Positions 55,561 to 64,000 of a stretch of 64,000 nucleotides of DNA are shown in pieces. Position numbers and translations under genes: made by a program. The notes beneath the pieces were generated by a model, which was given only the letters and a program-made list of their open reading frames with translations, made no database searches and had not been told where the DNA came from. The first letter of the stretch is position 1, and the number at the start of each line of letters is the position of its first letter. Source of the stretch: Mucor racemosus (Eukaryota; Mucoromycota; Mucoromycetes; Mucorales; Mucoraceae); the NCBI GenBank assembly GCA_027405735.1, contig JAPEHQ010000009.1:186001-250000 (forward strand), given 5' to 3'.

Positions 55561-58500
55561 TCACTCTAAGCTACGAATTGAACCAGATGCAAATGAATGA
55601 TTATCATTATGCTTGGAAGAGCGAGAACGCATAGTATTAGATCTTTCATTAGAATTCCAGGGCACACGTTCATTTCCTGCAACATAAACTGATGGAACAG
55701 AATTTTCATTACCCCCCAAGTATTTCTCACGAGTTGCAGGATTAAAGAACAAGAAACCAAAGATATCATCTGGAATGAGACGAATAACCACACCAATTGG
55801 TAAAGATAAGAAACCAATTACAATAGCAATACCCCAATGAGGTCCATCAAGTGCAACAACTTGGAAAGCAGGTCCACCAAATTGTACAATAACTACTTGA
55901 CCAAGGACACAAATAAAGAAGATACCGATAAAGAACTTGTTGGCAAAGATGTTTGTAAAGATGTTGATATGACTATCAATTCTACGACAACTGATAAAAA
56001 GAGGTGTAAACGTTAGTAGATGTAAGAATGCATATATTGTAAATATAACTTACTTGACTTCATTAAAGATTTGACAAAATACAAATGTATTGAATACTAC
56101 TGTTTGTAATACAGCATCATCAGTAGAGTAATTAAGAACTTTACTATACAAAAGTACAAGAGTAACGACCAACTGGAAAATAGCTTGTCCAATAATCATT
56201 TTCCACATTTTGAATGAAATCAATGGAGCAGTACGAGGTTCAGGTCTACGATTCAATAATTCTTCAGTAGGGGGATCAGTAGCCAAAGCAAGAGCAGCAA
56301 ATGTATCCATAATCAAGTTGACCCATAACAATTGAACAGCAGTTAATACAGATTTCTGATCAGTGCTAGCAACAGCAGAAATAAAGGTCAAAATAACAGC
56401 TACAATATTGACAGTAATTTGAAATTCTAAAAATTTCTTGACAGCATCATTTACACATCGACCCCACATGATAGCCTTGACGATACTTGAAAAGTTATCA
56501 TCCATAAGAATAATACTAGATGCTTCTTTGGCTACTTCAGTACCAGCAATACCCATAGAGAAACCGACATCTGCCATTTTTAATGCAGGACCATCGTTGG
56601 TACCATCACCAGTTACTGCAACAATATCACCCAATTCACGAAGACGACTAACAAGAATTTTTTTATCTTCAGGACTTGAACGAGCCAATACTTGAAGACG
56701 AGGTAAAACAGTATCCATTTCAGATTGAGGTAATTTTCTAAATGTAGGACCTTCCATCACAATGCCGCCAGGAGTATAGATACCACACTGTTTTGCAATT
56801 GATTTAGCAGTTACAATATTATCACCAGTGACCATTCTAACAAATACACCTGCACGTTGACATGCCTGTACAGCTTCAGGTACCCCTTCACGGAGTGGAT
56901 CTTCAATACCAACTACACCAAGGAAAGTAAGGCCCTTATCTTCAACAATATCATCATAAGGTACATCGTCATCAGCATTCTTGCTAGGTCCCTTTGGGGG
57001 CCATTGATTAAAATCACGATAAGCAATACCAATAGTACGAAGACTTTTGGTAGCATAACTTTGAATAATACGTTCAATTCGATTTTCATCATCACTTGTT
57101 AATTCACGAGTATTTGCACCACTGTAATCATCGCTGGATGAAGATTTTTGTAACGATAAAATTCTTGAACAAAGACTAAGGATAATTTCAGATGCACCTT
57201 TTACATGCACTCTGTACATGACTTGCCCAGGATCAGTAGGATGAGGAATTTGTAATACAGTAGCCATAGCCTTACGTTCAGAACTAAATGGATAAACTTG
57301 CTCAATTGGCCAACGAGTTCTAAGAGTATCATAATGTTCGGCTTTAGTGTCACGAGAGAATTGTAAAAGAGCGGTTTCAGTCTTGTTTCCTACAAAGCAT
57401 GGTTCTCCTTTTTCATTTTCACCTTCAAATGCATTTGAATTGACAGCGATAGATTGATTTACGATATTTAAGACATCTTTAGGAGCAGTAGTTGCAACAT
57501 TCTTAATATCAATAAGATCGGAACGAGATGCAGGTGGATTATTGATAAAACGATATGAAGAACCAAAAGTACCAGCAACCACCGTCATTTTATTTTGAGT
57601 CAATGTACCCGTTTTATCAGAACAAACAGTAGTAGCATTACCCATAGTTTCACATGCAGCTAATACACGCACCAAGTTATTATCTTTGAGCATGCGCTGA
57701 GTTGCATAAGCGAGCGCTATAAATAGTTATATGTAAATATAAATATTCATGTAATGCATAATGTATGTATAAATTTACCTAATGTAACAGCTAATGGTAA
57801 ACCTTCAGGAACTGCAACTACAACAATTGTAACTACAACAATTAAAATCTTCATAATGTCCATAACAATAGTAGTTGGTTGATCAGGTACACCATCTTTC
57901 CAAGTAACAAAATAACGAATCAATAAAACGATAAGCATTAATAAACCAGCAGCAGAACCAAGTTTTGCAATCAATTCAGCCAAAGCATTTAACTTTTCTT
58001 GTAAAGGAGTACTTTCAGGTTCAGAACGAAGCGCCATCATAGTACGACCATAGTAAGAATTCTCACCTACACTTGTCACAAGATAAGTGCAGACGCCTTC
58101 CAGAACCTTTGAACCAGATATAATGAATGGATCGGGAGTAGACTTGTGTTCAGTGACAACAGGAGTTTTAGCTTTGAAACCAGATTCTGATGAAGAAGGG
58201 GAGTCAATTGTTGTTGTTGTATAATCCTTCTTTGATTGATTATTATTATTATTAGAAGAAGAAGTAGCAGCGGCAGCAAGTCTTTCACACATTTGCCAAT
58301 TTTGTTTACGAACAGCATCTGATTCTCCTGTAGCGGCAGATTCATCACATTTGAGATTGTGGCCTTCTATAAAGATACCATCAACAGGGACGATGTCTCC
58401 TGGTTCAAGATGTAAAATATCACCAACTTGAATATCATGTACAGAAATCATACTAACAGTAGCCTCACGAGTAGCCTATTTTTTTTGTAATTAATATCTA

Positions 58501-59330
58501 TATTCTATATTTTTTTACATGATTATTTATTTGTTTACCTTGACAGCACGATCTTCTTTTTTTGCATTTAATTTACGGAATTGTTTTTCCTTTTGATAGT
58601 CATTTACACTACCAACAAGGACAACCAACAAAATAGCAACAATAATAGCAACACCTTCAACCCATTTAACACCAGGAATTCGATTACCAAATGTATCATA
58701 TTCAGGTACAGCGATATCTTCGTATAAACCAACACCCAACGAAACAACAGCAGCAATAGCCAAAAGGATTAAAGTCTTGTCTTGAAATGCAATCCACATT
58801 AATGTGAAAATGCTCTTTGATTCTGTTTCTGGCAATAAATTGGCACCAAACACAGATTTTCTTTGAGGAAATGCAGATAAATCAGGAACTGGCACAGTAG
58901 CATCAGTTCTATGAGTCAATTGTCTACCCAACGAATGAACCGTTGGGGTTCTCTTGAATTCAATTTCTTCAACGTAAACAGAATCGTCTTTATCTCTAAT
59001 CACTTGATTTAATGAAATATTTTGATGCGCAGGTGCATTTGGTGTCAACCCAGATGCGAGATCAACATGAAGACCACGAGCCACACCTTCAAGTCCACCA
59101 TAAGAACGTAATAAAGGCACATTTTTTGGGTCCATAAGAGATGAAAGTTGTTCAGGAACGAATGCGAATGGGTTTTTTGGATCATTGTGAGGTGTAAGGT
59201 TATCTCGAAGATCAATCTTAACATCATCATTTACCACTTTTTCATCTAAAACTGTAGATGAATGTATTCCAATGAGTGTTGGATCTTCGCTAGCCATATT
59301 AGTATGTTGATGTTGATGTTGATTTGACAT
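55561..59330 (-). CDS. PMC1: P-type Ca2+-transporting ATPase, PMCA/Pmc1 type (P2B)
   Basis: Exons (minus) 59330-58539, 58475-57779, 57716-56054, 55990-55561; introns of 62-63 bases; phases match; 1,193 residues. It pumps Ca2+ out of the cytosol, in fungi usually into the vacuole. In order: a hydrophilic N-terminus, LLRSYGGLEGVARGL, two helices, ETGES-type loop as ATGESD in the actuator domain, PEGLP in helix M4 (GLPLAVTL), phosphorylation site DKTGTLT (530-536), FSSERK/KGASE nucleotide-binding motifs, TGDN, GDGTNDGPALK hinge, LLWVNLIMDT in the M6 region and a basic Ser-rich tail. The actuator domain holds a low-complexity insert of about 50 residues (Asn, Ser and Thr rich) between ATGESD and SGSKV. 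No clear calmodulin-binding helix is seen at either end. It is divergently oriented from the myosin light chain gene, an EF-hand protein. Confidence 0.95.
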
Positions 59331-59787
59331 TTTTAATTTTCTTTTCTATTGTGGGTTTTCTTGGTAAAATAAATAATAGAAAAAAAGTGTAGATGTTCAA
59401 TCCAGTTCAATTAACTTTTTTTTTTTTTTTTTTCTTCTATTGTCTATATTTACGAAATGCTTTATTATACAAATTAAATAGAGAGAAGGTGATGGAAAGA
59501 AACAAGAAGAGAAAAGAAAAAGAAGAAAAAAAGATCAAGAGATTTGGTTAATGAAGTTTTTCTTGATTTTTATGCTTAAAAACCAAGTTGGATTCAAGGA
59601 GTTGCTTAAGGATGATGGAACTCTTTTTATAAGCTTCATTGATTATACGGGGTTAAATGAGTCGATACACAGTTAAAGCAAGCAAATCTATGTAGAACTT
59701 TCCTGCAGATTAAAACTTCTTTTGTTTATAACGAGTTGCATTAGAAGCAGATGATCATCATCTACATGTTAGTTTTTTATTTTAGTT

Positions 59788-59822
<35 letters not shown>

Positions 59823-60348
59823 CCTTATGCTGATGATGATAGGATGATTTTCAATAAAATACAATACAATATGCATAGTTTTCATCCAATCTATGCAATA
59901 AAATTCAGCCATTCCATCAAAGTATCATTATAACATTTTGTTCCCCAGACACGGGGGAAAGAGAGAGAGAGACAGAGAGGGAAAGGTGGCATACAAACAT
60001 GACCCTTAAAATACGTATTATACATGTAGATATCTTTTTCTTTTCTTTTTTTTATTTTCTGAGCAAAACACAAGAATAAACCCCCCTTACTATCCCTTAG
60101 TTAAATGCAAGTTGAAATAAACCATAAACCATAATAATGAAAATCCCTTTAAAGCAAGACAAGGAGGGAAAGAGAGGAATGTCTATTGATCTGGTATATA
60201 CTGAGTATCAAAATCAAATTTATTTTTGTAGCATTGTTATTATTATGGTTTCCATATTTAGGACGAAAAGAATGCCTTATTAAGTTGAATTTCTAATGTA
60301 ATCTGTGTTTTTTTCTCTTTTTCTTTATATATACACTATATAATTATA
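59331..60348. promoter_or_regulatory. Divergent promoter region, Ca2+-ATPase and myosin light chain
   Basis: About 1 kb between two genes transcribed apart. It holds a poly-T run (59417-59433), a (ta)n microsatellite (about 59789-59819), a (ga)n stretch near 59960-59980, and TATA-like sequence at about 60327-60345 just before the light-chain start. No gene seen. Confidence 0.5.
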
Positions 60349-61019
60349 ATGGCACCTATTGTAAGTTGTTGTTGGAATCTTATTATATATTCAAATCTAA
60401 TCCTCCGTTTATGATTTAATTAGAATAAAAGACGTCAAAACTCAAATGTGTTTGCCATGTTTGATAAAGCACAAGTGATGGAATTCAAAGATGCATTTAG
60501 CATTATGGACACAAATAGTGATGGATTGGTTGATATTCATGATTTGAAAGTGACATTTGAAAGATTAGGTAAAGGAAAGAATATCCAGAAAGAAGGAGAC
60601 AGGAGTGAGTCAGGGATCATACATGTTAATAATCAAAATATAAATTCAAAGGTCAACCTGCTACAAATGAAGAGATTGAATTAATGATGGGAGATGCAAC
60701 AGGCCCAATTAATTTCACTGTATTCTTGACATTAATGGCTGATAAATTAGCGGATACAGACCCTGAAAATACTATTTTGAAAGCATTTTCTGCTTTTGAC
60801 GATAACGGAAATGGAAAAATTAATGCAAACTATTTAAGAGAATGTATGACAACTATGGGCGACAGATTTACAGATGAGGAGGTAAATATTATATTTCTAG
60901 TTTCAATCAATAGCTGACATTTCGATTAGGTTGATATCATGTTTAAAGGCTCTGTAGTTGATGAAGAAGGCAATTTTAATTATAGAGATTTTGTTCGTAT
61001 TCTGAAACATGGAGAGTAG
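60349..61019 (+). CDS. Myosin regulatory light chain, EF-hand protein
   Basis: Exons 60349-60360 (MAPI only), 60424-60568, 60652-60881, 60930-61019; phases match; 158 residues. It binds the second IQ motif of a myosin heavy chain and regulates contractile-ring or transport myosin. The start NKRRQNSNVFAMFDKAQVME followed by FKDAFSIMD is the regulatory light chain pattern (NVFAMFDQ.QI.EFKEAF). EF-hand loop 1 DTNSDGLVDIHD (33-44) is canonical and should bind a divalent cation. Loop 3 (102-113, DDNGNGKINANY) lacks the Glu at position 12, and the others are degenerate, as usual for light chains. The phosphorylatable Ser is probably in the basic N-terminal RRQNSN stretch. Calmodulin-like alternatives are less likely because three of the four loops are degenerate. 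Confidence 0.9.
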
Positions 61020-61081
61020 ATTATACCTAAATATTTTGTCAATAGCTGTAAATAGTATCACATATCAACCATGCACTCCTA

Positions 61082-61113
<32 letters not shown>

Positions 61114-61217
61114 ATGTTTCTCTAAAAAACGCTTTTTTACTGTTGAAATAAATCAAGTTTTCTTTGTTTTTTGTTTATGATGAGATAACAGCATTTCGCA
61201 TATGCAAACTAGTAAAG

Positions 61218-61250
<33 letters not shown>

Positions 61251-62138
61251 CCTATTCTTATCATCTCATGTTTAGTAGATCTTCGAAAAGAATTTCAAGA
61301 CAAAGGAGAATTCAATACATATATCTATTTTTTATTTCACCTTATGCAATGCAGACAGAAAACATAGAAAATCATATAATTCATATGCCTAGTGCAAATT
61401 GTTCAACCGAGATTTGTTTATTACACGTGTAGAATATATTTCGTATATAATTCGATCATAAATTTTGTAAATAGATTGAAAATCAATTGTCTTCCAAATG
61501 CTTTTTTTTTGCAACGGAAATGTGAATTTAAATAGATATGATTGACATTGTGCATTTTTGTATACACGGTTGATGAATTTTAGGAGACATTATACACATT
61601 TTCGTTACGAGAATTCATTTTGTATTATCCCTGATTTTTGGCGGACATTTTTTTCTTGTTTTTTCTGTACATCATTTATGATTTTCAAAGGATTTTTATT
61701 CACGTTCAAAGATTGTAAATTCAAAAACAAAACATTCAATAATAATTGCTACTATCTGAAATATGTTTTGGATTTTTTTATTTCAAAATAAATGAATTCC
61801 AAAATTATTTAGGACGTTCGTATCTACTGATATGCGGGATCCTGATACTCATTTGGAATGGATATGCAAAATCCAGCAGTCAGTGCAGATAATCTAAAAC
61901 AAAAAACACATGTAAATTCTTTACATGACAATTAGTGTATTAATCTTTTATATCATCAAATTACATGCTTTTGTACATTTAATAACTCTTTGAAATGAAT
62001 GTAAAGTTTCACATATTTTGATGTGGCGTTATCGTTTAGTGGTGGTAAAATTTAAAGGGGTTCAATTAAAAAACGCATATCATTTTTCATTATTGACAAT
62101 ACAGTTTTATCATGAATATATTTACACTATTACTATTA
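61020..62138. other. Intergenic between two convergent genes
   Basis: Includes a (ct)n microsatellite at about 61083-61115 in the light-chain 3' region and a run of about 30 A at 61218-61247. No gene seen. On the minus strand near 61900-61810 an acceptor-like site is followed by an open stretch, but it does not continue the upstream nucleoporin convincingly. Confidence 0.5.
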
Positions 62139-64000
62139 TTATTCTCCCTTTTCTACGAGCTTTGACAACATCTTGACCCAAGGATTTACCTGAATAAATT
62201 CACTTTCTGAAAACTCATTCTTACAATTTAAAAGAATTCGGTAAGCCTTGTCATAATTTTGGTTTTTTACATGATGAATCCATGCTAATTTTGGTAAATT
62301 ATCCTCGTTTGAAAAGAATATTTCTGTAAATTTTGGATGTTTCAAACAAAAGCTCCATATATCGTCGTGATTGTCCAAATTTTTGAGCAATTCATCAAAG
62401 TATCTATATCCAAAGCGATCAATGTAATCTTTACTTTTTTTATGGAATTCTTCAGGGGATAGATTCAATTTTGGAAGCGAGGTAACAATGCGCGAGATAT
62501 CATCATGTTTATCAGCAAGATCTACGACTGTTCGATGCAAACCAACAACACACAATCCTTCAATCACTCTTGTTTTGATGTCTTTAAACTGTTCATCCAT
62601 GAATTCCTTGCTGTAAATGTCTAATAACAATGTTGCTGATTCTATTAACTTTTTCTTTTCAATATCTGAGCACGTTGTGGATTTATTGTTACTGAATTGA
62701 TGCACCTTTTGATCAAAGATACTAATAAGATGTCCACATGCCTGAACTATAAAAAAATCATAATTATTATTAGTCTATATGCTGTGGGGGTTTTGTTTTA
62801 GCTAATAGAATTACCAGAAAAGTTATTTTGAGATGGCTCATGTAAATAATATCGAGGTTTATTTTTCTCTTCAAATGACCTGCATTTTTGAATGATTCTC
62901 TATAATTAAAATACATAAATTCAGTAAGATTCAATCTGAATATCTTCTTTTCAAGGCTAATAACATACTGGTATGATATCGTCTACACAATTTGTTGCTT
63001 TATCGGTAGCAATTTGAGCGAGAAATTCCTTGATTTTATATATCTACAAATCTTTATTTTTAGTATACACGCATAATAATAATCACACAAACAAATATTA
63101 CATGATTTCTTAATACATGCTCCAATTGCAATTTTCCATCGAGATTCGTCTTTACCACTGCTTGACTAATTCGTGCTACATTTTCAATCCATTTCAAATC
63201 ATCAGATCTGTTTCAAATGTTAATACGAGAATATTGATATCAAAATCCAATGCTCACTTTTCTTGGACAATCTTCCATAACTGCTTTGATAAATAGTATA
63301 ATTCAAGTAGTTCAAGTAATCGAGATCTTTGTTCACCGGATAGCTATATGTATATAAATAACAAATATTAGTTGTTCCGTGCATGTAAAAGCCATTAATA
63401 TACATACTAAAATGTCAAGCATATGATCTTGCAATATTTTGTACATGTGATTTTGAAAATAAAATCTAGACTCAATAAATGATATCTCAGAATCTAATAT
63501 CTTTGGCAAGAATTGACATTTTTCTGTAAGGATGTCGTTTGTCACACCCATAACAGCAGAACCAACATCTTCATGATGCTCTACTGTAAGAGGAAATCGT
63601 AATGGCGACTAATTGGGGGGAAGGAGGGGGGGGGGGTTAGAACACAAGCATATTTGTACTATACATGTACTAATTACCTCTTTATAAACACCAAAGAAGA
63701 TTGCTTGTTCTAATCTAGACTTGAAAACCATTGTATCTCTCTCTAGCTGTATACAAGTCGTTAATATATGTTATATACATAATGTTAATAAATAAACTCA
63801 CAGTATTTTCAACATTGCCAGCATAAATATTGCTATAAATCAAACAAAAATCAGTACTTTAATATATCCAAAGAAAGTATTACACACTAACCCTGTTGTT
63901 CTTGGTTCCTGGATTTCCTTTTTATTTACTTGGAATTCGAGTATATCACTCTTTGCTGTAACTACAATAGCTTTATCCAAATTTTCAAATGAATCTACAA
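62139..64000 (-). CDS. NUP133: Nucleoporin Nup133-like, 3' part of the gene (continues past the right edge)
   Basis: Nine visible minus-strand exons: 64000-63892 (cut by the edge), 63832-63802, 63746-63678, 63608-63408, 63343-63258, 63207-63102, 63043-62969, 62899-62815, 62746-62139. All phases agree, about 455 residues. Nup133 is part of the Y-complex (Nup107-160) that coats the nuclear pore. The fragment is all-helical, matching the Nup133/Nup155-type C-terminal domain: RDTMVFKSRLEQAIFFGVYK, then SPLRFPL (compare KARVENAIFFG..NPI.F), LLELLELYYLSKQLW, and near the end FGYRYFDELL with LPKLAWIHHVKNQNYDKAYR (the known LSWLHD.N...+A.. pattern). The N-terminal beta-propeller lies outside the window. 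A stop at 62139 gives a shorter C-terminus than animal Nup133; a further exon cannot be excluded because gtaaat follows FIQ. Confidence 0.75.

Noticed and set aside
1..64000. CRISPR arrays, rRNA genes, bacterial operons or ribosome binding sites
   Set aside because: None seen; the DNA is eukaryotic nuclear sequence with spliced genes.

Overview
This window is nuclear DNA of a fungus, most likely an early-diverging, Mucoromycota/Mucorales-type mould. Coding exons sit in very AT-rich surroundings and are split by many short GT-AG introns (about 46-110 bases, one of 241). The gene set is eukaryotic and fungal: Utp18, eS28, cytosolic TyrRS, a PMC1-type Ca2+ pump, an oligopeptide transporter, Nup133, SelO and a Dep1/Sds3-type protein. 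A LINE remnant has the look of zygomycete non-LTR elements (from memory). I cannot name a species from sequence alone.

Layout of genes: 1.07-2.13 kb, a small PAS-kinase-like Ser/Thr kinase (+); 5.9-6.77 kb, an unrecognised Ser-rich protein (-); 7.13-9.13 kb, a Dep1/Sds3-family histone deacetylase complex subunit (-), divergent from RPS28 (9.49-9.94 kb, +); 10.41-11.69 kb, tyrosyl-tRNA synthetase (+); 20.55-24.62 kb, a SNF2 ATPase with a DEGH box (-); 25.49-26.88 kb, an Asx-homology-like protein (+); 27.59-29.50 kb, UTP18 (+); 36.24-38.03 kb, a POT/PTR2 peptide transporter (+); 39.23-41.20 kb, an MFS drug/basic amino acid permease (+); 47.55 kb, tRNA-Asp(GTC); 48.05-50.05 kb, SelO/Fmp40 (-); 55.56-59.33 kb, a plasma-membrane-type Ca2+-ATPase (-), divergent from a myosin regulatory light chain (60.35-61.02 kb, +); 62.14 kb to the right edge, the 3' part of a Nup133-like nucleoporin (-). 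Splice sites were assigned by hand, and reading phase was checked across every junction. Most genes are housekeeping (translation, ribosome biogenesis, chromatin, nuclear pore, Ca2+ and nutrient transport). They do not form an obvious pathway cluster.

Between the genes (2.3-4.5, 11.9-20.3, 29.6-34.2, 41.5-47.2 and 50.6-53.1 kb) lies a nested graveyard of mobile elements. I could resolve three unrelated solo-LTR families by their TG...CA ends and exact 5-base target duplications: family B, about 530 bp, four copies; family D, about 393 bp, two copies; family E, about 730 bp, two copies. A 1.6 kb non-coding dispersed repeat (family A) occurs six times. Repeat C occurs three times, each time next to degenerate exons that read as the C-terminal WD40 end of cytoplasmic dynein intermediate chain, and twice joined to LTR B. 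There is also a 507 bp pogo/Tc1-type MITE, a 152 bp foldback, a short A-tailed insertion with a 13-base duplication, and the C-terminal remnant of a LINE ORF. Insertions within insertions (LTR B in A, LTR E in A, LTR D in LTR B, LTR B in the short retroposon in C) allow a relative chronology.

The least expected items are the repeat that carries dynein gene fragments, the three solo-LTR families, the cryptic last exon that gives SelO its CSCSS tail, and the conserved-looking C-terminal half of the Asx-homology-like gene.
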